DNA of 9,507 nt from an uncultured Collinsella sp. (GTDB lineage Bacteria; Actinomycetota; Coriobacteriia; Coriobacteriales; Coriobacteriaceae): contig CABUSL010000082.1 of the NCBI GenBank assembly GCA_902494295.1, positions 1 through 9,507 of the forward strand, in the 5' to 3' direction. Shown here piece after piece: positions 1 to 5,740 of the stretch (positions within the stretch are counted from its first letter, which is position 1; the number at the start of each line of letters is the position of its first letter). The position numbers and the translations under genes are program-made. The notes below the pieces were generated by a model. That model was not told the DNA's origin and did no database searches. It saw nothing but the letters and a program-made list of their open reading frames with translations.

Positions 1-1318
1 CGACGGCCTGCTCGGCTGCGGCAAGCGAGTGCTCAAGGTCGGCGGTGATGCGCGGGACATCTTCTTCGGCTTTACGCAGGGCATCTGCCGTGTCGGAGAT
101 CTGCATCGAGAGCTCGCTGGTGCGCACCGTATAGTTGGCGGGATTTGCCGAGGGATTGCGTTGCAGCTCGGCATACTCATGACGCAGCGTCTCGAGCTGG
201 GCGCGCGTGGCGTCGACGGTTTGTTGTGCGGCGGCAATGCCGGCGTCTCGCTCGGCCTGCACCTTGTCGCGGATGCGCTTGGAATCCTCAAGACGTCGAA
301 CGAGGCGGTTGCCGGTCTCGCGCGAGCTTGCCTCGCGGGCCTCCACGGCGTCGAGCGCGGCCTTCAGGCGGAGCTCAGTCGCGTCATCCTCTGTCTTCAT
401 TTGTTCGAGCTGACTCTTGAGCTCTGTCGCTTTGGCGGCGTGGGCATCACGGTCAATCTCGGCTGCCGCAGCGGTCTTTTGCGCTGTGGCGATCGCCTGA
501 CGCTGGTCGGCGACGATCTGGTCGTAGCGGCCTGCGATATCCTGGCGCGTCTCGAGCTCCTCGGCCTGATCGACAATGCGCTGCTCAAGTTCGGCCAGGT
601 GGGCGCGGGCATCGGCAAGTGCCTTTTTCGCGGCGTTCATCTCGCGCATGGCCGAGGCGCCCTGGGCAATAAAGGTGCCCACGGCGTTCGCGGTGTTCGA
701 GACAGCGGTCCCCAGATCGCGGTTCGCGTCGGGGGAGTGCGGGGCGATCGGGCGAGCGGTGTCGACAGCGTCCGCATCGGCAGCCTGCGGCGCGGCGATA
801 TTGCCGGTACCGCCCTCGACCACAGAAAAGCCCGCTGCGTGCGGATCGACCGCATCGGCGCCAATCGTGGGGTGCTCGAGCTGCAGAAACGAGGGCATGG
901 TGCTGCCCTGGTCGGCAACGGGGGTCTCGCCGGGTACAAAGGTCGAGGCCGCCTCGGCGGCCTCCTCTTCCTCGGCATCAATATCGGCATCGGCCACGGC
1001 GTCTTTCATCGCTTTGACGGCATCCATCATGGAGTCCATGACGGCATCAAGCTCTTCTTCCGAAGACACCTCGATGGGGCCCGCTGCTTGCGGGGCGGGG
1101 TCCGTGTCAGGTTCGGCATCGCTCGGCTCCGGCTGCTCGCTTTCATCATGCTCGACAGTATCGTCTGTGTCTGTTGCCTTATCCGCACCGGCGTGCGCAT
1201 CTGCGGTGGCGGGCGCATCGGTGGAGGCGTCGACGCAGGTAGGAGTATCGCAGTCGTCGACGGCGTCTTCGGAATGATCAATATGCTGCTGAGTCTGGGG
1301 GTCCAGCTCGTCTGTCAT
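1..1318 (-). CDS. Large acidic coiled-coil protein of unknown function, C-terminus outside the window
   Basis: I do not recognise this protein. It is open on the minus strand from the window edge, and 439 residues are visible. Residues 1-130 are rich in Asp, Glu, Ala, Pro and Thr and look disordered. A short acidic amphipathic stretch (about 86-120) contains DAVMDSMMDAVKAMKDAV. A low-complexity Ala/Pro/Gly linker follows to about 200. Residues 225-385 form a long heptad-like coiled coil rich in Ala, Glu, Gln, Arg and Lys, broken by NPSANPANYTV near 388-398, after which helix resumes to the edge. No signal peptide or membrane segment is visible in this part. Two ATGs (1324 and 1318) are possible; I chose 1318 because the GAGGAG ribosome site lies 9 nt from it and only 3 nt from the other. 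GCC/GAG/CTC codons match a resident gene. It diverges from the dehydrogenase at 1613. A structural or envelope-tethered role is possible but unproven. Confidence 0.8.
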   Translation of the reverse strand, partial: MTDELDPQTQQHIDHSEDAVDDCDTPTCVDASTDAPATADAHAGADKATDTDDTVEHDESEQPEPSDAEPDTDPAPQAAGPIEVSSEEELDAVMDSMMDAVKAMKDAVADADIDAEEEEAAEAASTFVPGETPVADQGSTMPSFLQLEHPTIGADAVDPHAAGFSVVEGGTGNIAAPQAADADAVDTARPIAPHSPDANRDLGTAVSNTANAVGTFIAQGASAMREMNAAKKALADARAHLAELEQRIVDQAEELETRQDIAGRYDQIVADQRQAIATAQKTAAAAEIDRDAHAAKATELKSQLEQMKTEDDATELRLKAALDAVEAREASSRETGNRLVRRLEDSKRIRDKVQAERDAGIAAAQQTVDATRAQLETLRHEYAELQRNPSANPANYTVRTSELSMQISDTADALRKAEEDVPRITADLEHSLAAAEQAV

Positions 1319-1327
1319 AGGCATGTG

Positions 1328-1333
1328 CTCCTC
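1328..1333 (-). promoter_or_regulatory. Shine-Dalgarno site that decides the start of the coiled-coil gene
   Basis: Read on the minus strand this is GAGGAG. It lies 9 nt upstream of the ATG at 1318 and 3 nt upstream of the ATG at 1324. The first spacing is workable and the second is too tight, so translation probably begins MTDELDPQ rather than MPMTDELD. Confidence 0.6.
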
Positions 1334-1612
1334 ATCGTTGTTTGTCACCCTATGATAAAGTCTCGCGCCGACATCCCACGCGCTGCAGCAAAGTTTCAAA
1401 ACGTGTTCGATGGCTCGATCTGATAACGATAACTCGGCCGCTTTATCCAGTTTGTACTTGACAATCCCTTCGCCGAACGACGTGGTGCCGTTCGCCTACC
1501 GCGGTCTTTTATTTTCGCTTGAACACGCTAAAGTTGCATCTCAGCTTTTGGCGCGTGAAGTTGGATACGCGCAGTCGGCGGGCGTGCCCGTCGCGATTTG
1601 AAAGGACTTTGT
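1334..1612. other. Divergent intergenic region between coiled-coil gene and dehydrogenase
   Basis: About 280 bases that must hold the promoters of both flanking genes. On the minus strand TATCAT (1352-1357) could be a -10 box for the coiled-coil gene, with no good -35. On the plus strand TTGACA (1458-1463) is a perfect -35 hexamer, but nothing like a -10 follows at 16-18 nt. The region is less GC-rich than the genes. The dehydrogenase ribosome site, AAAGGA at 1601-1606, closes it. Confidence 0.45.
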
Positions 1613-2413
1613 ATGGGACTTTTCACTGGTAAGACCGTGATCGTCACCGGCGGCGGCAAGGCCACGCTTAAGGACGGTTCCGCTGGCTCCATCGGCTACG
1701 GCATCGATATCGCATTTGCCAAGGAGGGCGCGAACCTCGTCATCACCGGCCGCAACGTCGCCAAGCTCGAGGCCGCCAAGGAGTCTCTCGAGGCCGAGTA
1801 CGGTGTCAAGGTTCTGCCTGTTCAGGCCGATGTCTCGGCTGGCCAGGATAACGAGGCCGTTGTCCAGAACGTCATCGACAAGGCCATTGAGGAGTTCGGC
1901 CGCATCGACGCCGTCGTCAACAATGCTCAGGCCAGCGCCTCGGGTGTGACCATCGCCGATCACACCATGGATCAGTTTAACCTGGCCATTTACTCCGGTC
2001 TGTATGCTACCTATCTGTACATGCAGAAGGCCTATCCGCACCTGAAGGAGACCAAGGGCTCCGTGGTCAACTTTGCCTCGGGCGCCGGCCTGTTTGGCAA
2101 CTATGGCCAGTGCAGCTATGCTGCCGCCAAGGAGGGCATCCGCGGCCTGACCCGCGTTGCCGCCAACGAGTGGGGCAAGGACGGCATCAACGTCAATATC
2201 GTTTGCCCGCTTGCCTGGACCGCTGCGCTCGAGAACTTCCAGGATGCTTACCCCGAGGCTTTCAAGGCCAACGTCCACATGCCGCCGGCAGGCCACTACG
2301 GCGACGTCGAGAAGGAGATCGGCCGCGTGGTCGTTCAGCTCTGCGGTCCCGACTTTAAGTACATGAACGGCGAGACCGTCACCCTCGAGGGTGGCATGGG
2401 CCAGCGGCCCTAA
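1613..2413 (+). CDS. Classical short-chain dehydrogenase/reductase, substrate unknown
   Basis: 266 residues, the usual length of a classical SDR. It should catalyse NAD(P)-dependent oxidation or reduction of a hydroxyl/carbonyl group in the cytoplasm. Visible features in order: beta-1 and glycine loop TVIVTGGG (8-15) continuing to GSIGYG (25-30); TGRN after beta-2 (45-48), where the Arg favours NADP(H); NNAQ (103-106) in place of the usual NNAG; the catalytic serine in NFASG (S156); and the Y-x3-K pair in SYAAAK (Y169, K173). The C-terminal NGETVTLEGG matches the usual final strand. The glycine loop carries about 10 extra residues, and the usual PG after beta-6 is PL (199-200), followed by an unusual AWTAALENF substrate loop. 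Start ATG 1613 is chosen because AAAGGA sits 6 nt upstream; an in-frame TTG at 1598 lacks a ribosome site. It appears monocistronic. Substrate (sugar, steroid, other) cannot be told. Confidence 0.93.
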   Translation: MGLFTGKTVIVTGGGKATLKDGSAGSIGYGIDIAFAKEGANLVITGRNVAKLEAAKESLEAEYGVKVLPVQADVSAGQDNEAVVQNVIDKAIEEFGRIDAVVNNAQASASGVTIADHTMDQFNLAIYSGLYATYLYMQKAYPHLKETKGSVVNFASGAGLFGNYGQCSYAAAKEGIRGLTRVAANEWGKDGINVNIVCPLAWTAALENFQDAYPEAFKANVHMPPAGHYGDVEKEIGRVVVQLCGPDFKYMNGETVTLEGGMGQRP

Positions 2414-2418
2414 GAGTT

Positions 2419-2440
2419 ACGCGGTTTTACCAAACCGCGT
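2419..2440 (+). terminator. Short hairpin directly after the dehydrogenase stop codon
   Basis: ACGCGGTTT (2419-2427) pairs perfectly with AAACCGCGT (2432-2440) around a TACC loop, five bases after the stop codon. There is no T-tract behind it, so it may be a 3'-end stabiliser or weak terminator rather than a full intrinsic terminator. Confidence 0.45.
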
Positions 2441-2456
2441 AGCCAGTTGACGCTGC

Positions 2457-2555
2457 AAACCCGCCAGAGCGGCAATCTGCCTTTCAACTTCGGCGGCATG
2501 ATCAAAAGATCAATGCCGCCTTGTTTCAAGGCACCTTGCTCGCTCTGGCGGGTTT
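2457..2555 (+). repeat. 99-nt long hairpin with perfectly paired base and tip
   Basis: The base is a perfect 15-bp inverted repeat, AAACCCGCCAGAGCG (2457-2471) with CGCTCTGGCGGGTTT (2541-2555). The tip is GGCGGCATGATC (2492-2503), loop AAAA, then a GATC...ATGCCGCC arm (2508-2520) with one bulged A. The intermediate strands are both 20 nt and pair in part (GCAA/TTGC, GCCTT/AAGGC). One T follows the right arm, giving a run of four. It could be a large terminator, a structured small RNA, or a miniature repeat element; the sequence alone does not decide. Confidence 0.65.
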
Positions 2556-2597
2556 TCGCTGTCGGTGCCATAACATCGGCGTTGCCTTGGCCGTCAA

Positions 2598-2729
2598 TAG
2601 TCGTTGGGGACGTTCTTAAATGACTAGTCGAAAGGGACGCTCTTGCCGGCACCTGGGGACGGTCCCTAAGTGCCGGCAGATTGGGACACTTCTTTGCAAG
2701 ATGGCGCTGAAGATTGTCCCCGACGACTA
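2598..2729. repeat. REP-like nested palindrome cluster
   Basis: The outer arms TAGTCGTTGGGGAC (2598-2611) and GTCCCCGACGACTA (2716-2729) are inverted repeats with one mismatch. In the middle, TGCCGGCAC (2644-2652) and GTGCCGGCA (2670-2678) form a perfect 9-bp palindrome enclosing GGGACGGTCCC. GACTAGTCG occurs at 2622-2630 and again at 2725-2733. The recurrent GGGAC/GTCCC words resemble repetitive extragenic palindromes that are scattered in bacterial intergenic regions and, in many genomes, mobilised by REP-associated tyrosine transposases. No transposase is encoded here. Confidence 0.6.
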
Positions 2730-2781
2730 GTCGTTTAATGCATCAGTTTCTGTCGAGTCGGTGCTCTTTGCGGGTTGCCCG

Positions 2782-2787
2782 TATAAT
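2782..2787 (+). promoter_or_regulatory. -10 box of the tgt promoter
   Basis: A perfect TATAAT lies 37 bases before the tgt start codon. No recognisable -35 hexamer is found 16-18 nt upstream, so a factor-assisted or weak-35 promoter is likely. Transcription would begin near 2794, giving a leader of about 30 nt with the ribosome site AGGAG at 2811-2815. Confidence 0.6.
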
Positions 2788-2824
2788 GGTTTGCGTATGA
2801 ACCGCAACCAAGGAGTTCTAGTTT

Positions 2825-3964
2825 ATGGACCAGAGCCTTTTTAAATTCGACCTGATCGCCGAGGACCCGACCACGCACGCGCGCGCCGGCGTGCTGCATA
2901 CCCCGCACGGCGAAATCGAGACGCCGATCTTTATGCCCGTGGGCACCAAGGCAAACGTCAAGGGTATTCCCACCGAGACCGTCAAGCAGCTCGGCGCCCA
3001 GATCGTGCTTGCCAATACCTATCACCTGTCCATGCGCCCCGGCGAGGACACCATCGCCGAGTTGGGCGGACTGCACAAGTTCATGAACTGGCATGGCCCC
3101 ATTCTTACCGACTCGGGCGGCTTCCAGGTCTTTAGCCATAACGACGCCGTTAAGCTCACCGATGAGGGCGTGCGCTTTATCGTCAACGATTACGACGGCC
3201 GCCACGTGTTCTGGACGCCCGAGGACAACATGGAAATCGCCATGAAACTCGGCTCCGACATCTGCATGCAGCTGGACCAGTGCCCGGGCTATCCCGCCAC
3301 GCGCGCCTACGTTGAGCGCGCCGTTGAGCTGTCGAGTATGTGGGCCGAGCGCTGCTATAAGGCGCATACCCGCGACGACCAGGCGCTCTTTGGTATCGTC
3401 CAGGGCGGCATGCACCTAGATCTGCGCCTGCGCTCGCTGCGCCATCTGGAGGAGTGCGGCGACTTCCCCGGTTACGGCATCGGCGGCTACTCGGTGGGCG
3501 AGGACCACGAGACCATGTTCGAGACCCTGGCACCGCTCGTAAGCGAGTACATGCCCAAGCACAAGCCGCGCTACCTGATGGGCGTCGGCAACCCCACCAC
3601 CCTCGTGCGCGGTGTGGGCGTGGGCATCGATATGTTCGACTGCGTGCTGCCGACGCGCACCGGCCGCATGGGCACGGCATTCTCCAGTGAAGGTCGCCTT
3701 AACTTCCGCAACGCCCGCTTTGCGCATGACGACGGCCCCATCGATCCCACCTGCACCTGCCCGGTGTGCACGGGCGGTTACAGCCGTGCGCTCATCCGTC
3801 ACATGGTCACGCAGAAGGAGATGCTCGGCGGCATTCTGCTGTCGATGCACAACATCTACTACCTGCTCAACCTTATGCAGCGTGTCCGTCAGGCCATTAT
3901 CGAGGGCCGCTACGGTGCGTTCGTGAGCGACTGGATGAACAGCCCCGCGGCGGTGGATTACTAA
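2825..3964 (+). CDS. tgt: tRNA-guanine(34) transglycosylase
   Basis: 379 residues, full length for a bacterial TGT. The enzyme swaps guanine-34 in the anticodon of tRNAs for Asp, Asn, His and Tyr for a queuosine precursor (preQ1) or the free base queuine. Visible landmarks: the base-binding motif TDSGGFQVFS (95-104, D96), GSDICMQLDQC (143-153), GIVQGG (190-195), GGYSVGE (220-226), the nucleophile in DMFDCVLPTRTGR (D272), and the zinc ligands CTCPVC (C310, C312, C315) with H342 in MHN. By comparison with the Zymomonas enzyme, the equivalents of Glu157 and Leu231 are Gln152 and Tyr222; the equivalents of Cys158, Val233 and Glu235 are kept. The start is supported by AGGAG 9 nt upstream. No other queuosine gene is nearby, so it is transcribed alone, between its TATAAT and a strong terminator at 4114. 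Confidence 0.97.
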   Translation: MDQSLFKFDLIAEDPTTHARAGVLHTPHGEIETPIFMPVGTKANVKGIPTETVKQLGAQIVLANTYHLSMRPGEDTIAELGGLHKFMNWHGPILTDSGGFQVFSHNDAVKLTDEGVRFIVNDYDGRHVFWTPEDNMEIAMKLGSDICMQLDQCPGYPATRAYVERAVELSSMWAERCYKAHTRDDQALFGIVQGGMHLDLRLRSLRHLEECGDFPGYGIGGYSVGEDHETMFETLAPLVSEYMPKHKPRYLMGVGNPTTLVRGVGVGIDMFDCVLPTRTGRMGTAFSSEGRLNFRNARFAHDDGPIDPTCTCPVCTGGYSRALIRHMVTQKEMLGGILLSMHNIYYLLNLMQRVRQAIIEGRYGAFVSDWMNSPAAVDY

Positions 3965-4007
3965 GGGCGACAGACACGCTTGCGGAGCGTGGGCAACGGC
4001 AAACGCT

Positions 4008-4022
4008 GAGCGGCAGCCGCTC
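4008..4022. repeat. Perfect 15-bp palindrome downstream of tgt
   Basis: GAGCGGC and GCCGCTC flank a single A. With a one-base centre it cannot form a normal hairpin, so it would act, if at all, as a protein-binding site in DNA. It lies 44 nt after tgt and 156 nt before the LOG gene. It may also be chance in GC-rich DNA. Confidence 0.3.
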
Positions 4023-4113
4023 GTCACATTCTCTGACGCTGGCTGCGCGACCGCTGACCGATAGCTTGCAAGCACTTGATACATCATGGGTACCATACCG
4101 AATAGTTGATGTT

Positions 4114-4163
4114 CGGGCGGGTGTTTGGCGCATGGCGTCGACCCCGCCCGTTTTTCTTTTTCT
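4114..4163 (+). terminator. Intrinsic terminator between tgt and LOG gene
   Basis: CGGGCGGG (4114-4121) pairs with CCCGCCCG (4143-4150), followed at once by TTTTTCTTTTTC. This is the strongest rho-independent terminator in the left half of the window. Its T-tract ends only a few bases before the LOG ribosome site (AGGAG, 4168-4172), so unless LOG is read from a promoter inside the hairpin, the structure lies in the LOG leader and could also attenuate that gene. Confidence 0.85.
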
Positions 4164-4177
4164 CGATAGGAGCACCC

Positions 4178-4936
4178 ATGATTAAGAACGAGAATGTCGA
4201 GGGCGAGCTTGCCTACGACGAGACGTACCGCCGTGGTCCCGTGGTCATGCGCGGCCCCATGATTCCTAAGGACAACACCTACGCCAACCTGCTGGCGCCC
4301 GAGGAGTCGACCGACTGGCTGCATGCCGATCCGTGGCGCGTACTGCGCATCCAGGCCGAGTTTGTCGATGGCTTTGGCGCACTTGCCGAGTTAGGGCCTG
4401 CGGTGACCATCTTCGGTAGTGCCCGTACGCCCAAGACCGATCCACTCTACAAGGCGGCGCGCACGGTCGGCCGTAAGATTGCCCAGCGCGGCGTGGCGGT
4501 TATCACCGGTGGCGGCCCCGGCATCATGGAAGCGGCCAACAAGGGAGCGGCGAGCGTCAACGGCAAGTCAGTCGGCCTGGGTATCGAGCTTCCGCACGAG
4601 CAGGGGCTCAACAAATACGTGAACCTCGGTATGGACTTCCGCTACTTCTTTGTGCGCAAGACCATGTTCGTCAAATACAGCTCGGGCGCTATTGTGTTTC
4701 CCGGCGGGTTTGGCACGCTCGACGAGATGTTCGAGGTGCTCACGCTGGTGCAGACGCACAAGGTCAAGCGCATGCCGCTCGTGCTGGTGGGCAGCGAGTA
4801 CTGGCAGGGCCTATTCGACTGGCTCAACGGTCCGGTGATGGGCGCCGGCATGATCAGCCCGCTCGATCCGGATCTGGTACACATTACCGACGACCTCAAC
4901 GAGGCCGTCGACATCGCCCTGAGCGGGCTGATGTAG
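4178..4936 (+). CDS. LOG-family (TIGR00730) Rossmann-fold protein
   Basis: 252 residues. The LOG fold carries the two signature motifs GGGPGIMEAANKGA (111-124) and PGGFGTLDEMFE (175-186); the active-site Arg/Lys pair is in VRKTMF (R160, K161). Characterised LOG enzymes cleave the ribose 5'-phosphate from cytokinin nucleotides or from AMP-like nucleotides; the substrate of this bacterial member is not known. The roughly 70-residue N-terminal extension before AVTIFGSA (75-82) is typical of the longer bacterial subfamily. Start ATG 4178 has AGGAG 5 nt upstream. The gene sits right behind the tgt terminator. Its last 130 bp are duplicated at 9155-9284, with an island in between, but the reading frame here is intact; base composition (67% GC in a counted line) is that of a resident gene. 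Confidence 0.93.
   Translation: MIKNENVEGELAYDETYRRGPVVMRGPMIPKDNTYANLLAPEESTDWLHADPWRVLRIQAEFVDGFGALAELGPAVTIFGSARTPKTDPLYKAARTVGRKIAQRGVAVITGGGPGIMEAANKGAASVNGKSVGLGIELPHEQGLNKYVNLGMDFRYFFVRKTMFVKYSSGAIVFPGGFGTLDEMFEVLTLVQTHKVKRMPLVLVGSEYWQGLFDWLNGPVMGAGMISPLDPDLVHITDDLNEAVDIALSGLM
4807..4936 (+). repeat. Left copy of the 130-bp LOG 3'-end direct repeat (possible att site)
   Basis: This segment matches 9155-9284 without gaps, with 11 mismatches that I counted by eye. The final 33 bp, 4904-4936, are identical in both copies and end at the TAG stop. Immediately after the stop the two copies diverge completely. That is the layout expected when an element integrates in the 3' end of a gene and restores its end. 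Confidence 0.85.
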
Positions 4937-4966
4937 ATCAATCGTGCCCACGCGACATGAATACGC

Positions 4967-5002
4967 ATGGCAATCTGATGTTATTTAACATCAGATTGCC
5001 AT
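4967..5002. promoter_or_regulatory. 36-bp palindrome, candidate antitoxin operator
   Basis: ATGGCAATCTGATGTTA (4967-4983) and TAACATCAGATTGCCAT (4986-5002) are perfect inverted arms with TT at the centre. It ends 10 nt before the presumed -10 box of the toxin-antitoxin operon, where a RelB/DinJ ribbon-helix-helix dimer pair would bind for autorepression. As RNA it would be a stable hairpin 30 nt after the LOG stop, so a role as a LOG terminator is possible too, but no T-tract follows. Confidence 0.6.
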
Positions 5003-5012
5003 TTATATTGGG

Positions 5013-5018
5013 TATACT
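5013..5018 (+). promoter_or_regulatory. -10 box of the toxin-antitoxin operon
   Basis: TATACT lies 31 nt before the antitoxin start. There is no good -35 at 17 nt; the corresponding position falls inside the palindrome at 4967-5002, which would let the bound antitoxin block polymerase. Transcription would start near 5025, just ahead of the ribosome site AGGAGG (5038-5043). Confidence 0.5.
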
Positions 5019-5049
5019 GGTGTAAAAGACGAGGGCGAGGAGGTCGCAA

Positions 5050-5349
5050 ATGTCTACAGCAACAGTTAAGCCTACGACGGTTCGAATCGAAGAGGGGCTC
5101 AAGGAGCAGGCGACTGAGTTCTTGGATTCGGTCGGCCTCAGCCTCAATTCCTATCTCAATCTTGCCGTTCGGCAGCTGGTAAATCAGCGAAAGATTCCTT
5201 TTGAGATTGTAGGAAGGGCGGAGGTGCCCAACGAGGCGACGAGGCGTGCCATGGTGATCGCCGAGGCTCATGAGTTGGGGATTTTGCCGGACGATAGCCC
5301 GTCATTCAATAACGCTGATGAGCTTATGTCATTCCTCGATGAGGAATAG
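5050..5349 (+). CDS. RelB/DinJ-family antitoxin
   Basis: 99 residues. The N-terminal half is a ribbon-helix-helix DNA-binding domain: beta strand TTVRIE (9-14), helix GLKEQATEFLDSVG, turn LSLN, helix SYLNLAVRQLVNQRKIPFEI (to about 53). The C-terminal part, from about 60 and ending DELMSFLDEE, is the segment that in the DinJ family wraps around and inhibits the toxin. It should neutralise the YafQ-like toxin and, with it, repress its own promoter; a 36-bp palindrome overlaps the -35 region. AGGAGG is 6 nt upstream of the ATG. The toxin ATG follows its stop after 2 nt. Counted GC in the start region is 52%, well below LOG, which fits acquisition. Confidence 0.92.
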   Translation: MSTATVKPTTVRIEEGLKEQATEFLDSVGLSLNSYLNLAVRQLVNQRKIPFEIVGRAEVPNEATRRAMVIAEAHELGILPDDSPSFNNADELMSFLDEE

Positions 5350-5351
5350 CG

Positions 5352-5660
5352 ATGTTCGAGATTAAAGTCGAGGCTCAATTTAAGGTGGACTACAAACGAA
5401 CGATGCGCATGCATCCGCAGCTAAAAAGTGAGTTTAAAGCGGCGGTTGCGGAGCTTGTGGCTCATGGGTCACTTCCGGCGGAGTATGGCGCCCACGAGCT
5501 CTCAAACCCGGGCGGAAACTACAACGGCCACATCGATTTCCACCTATCCGATGGCTTGGTCGATGTGGTCGTTCTTTATCTTCCCCATAAGACTAACCCA
5601 GTGATTAGGCTGGTGAGAATGGGCACTCATCAGGAGCTGTTTCAGGGTCCGCTGGGCTGA
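5352..5660 (+). CDS. yafQ: YafQ-family ribonuclease toxin
   Basis: 102 residues, slightly longer than E. coli YafQ. The family cuts mRNA in the ribosome A site and stops translation until the antitoxin returns. Aligning by motif with E. coli YafQ: His50 corresponds to H48 (GAHEL), His63 to H60 (NGHID), His87 to H93 and Phe91 to F97 (GTHQELF). Asp67 appears replaced by H64, with D62 and D67 nearby. Residues 66-84 (DGLVDVVVLYLPHKTNPVI) are longer than in E. coli YafQ, as in many actinobacterial and Firmicute homologues. Its ribosome site GAGGA (5341-5345) lies inside the antitoxin's last codons, so the two genes are translationally coupled. It is followed after 13 nt by a 67-bp hairpin repeat. 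Confidence 0.88.
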   Translation: MFEIKVEAQFKVDYKRTMRMHPQLKSEFKAAVAELVAHGSLPAEYGAHELSNPGGNYNGHIDFHLSDGLVDVVVLYLPHKTNPVIRLVRMGTHQELFQGPLG

Positions 5661-5673
5661 TCGCCGATTTCCA

Positions 5674-5740
5674 AGTTGCGGTGGAATAGGGATTGATTGG
5701 CGGCTGATTGGCCAGGAGCAGACCCTATTCCACCGCAACT
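5674..5740. repeat. 67-bp hairpin repeat, copy A
   Basis: Perfect 18-bp arms AGTTGCGGTGGAATAGGG (5674-5691) and its complement (5723-5740) enclose a 31-nt loop. A second copy lies at 9372-9438 with the same arm and loop lengths. Copy A separates the convergent toxin and helicase genes, and its right arm contains the last four codons and the stop codon of the helicase. It could serve as a bidirectional transcription end, but its wide spread potential and conserved arms suggest a repeat family. Confidence 0.8.

Noticed and set aside
29..1423. 464-codon plus-strand open frame
   Set aside because: It is antisense to the coiled-coil gene. Its product is an unconvincing Gly/Arg/Leu/Val/His-rich chain, whereas the minus strand gives a coherent acidic coiled-coil protein with a ribosome site.
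1410..1601. 63-codon frame overlapping the dehydrogenase ribosome site
   Set aside because: No ribosome site, codon use unlike the resident genes (several TTA/TTG/AGT), and it lies where the divergent promoters must be. It could be real only if conserved in relatives.
1541..2296. 251-codon minus-strand frame
   Set aside because: Shadow of the dehydrogenase on the opposite strand, caused by GC-rich third positions.
3416..4324. 302-codon minus-strand frame
   Set aside because: Antisense to tgt and to the start of LOG, running through the terminator; no ribosome site or family resemblance.
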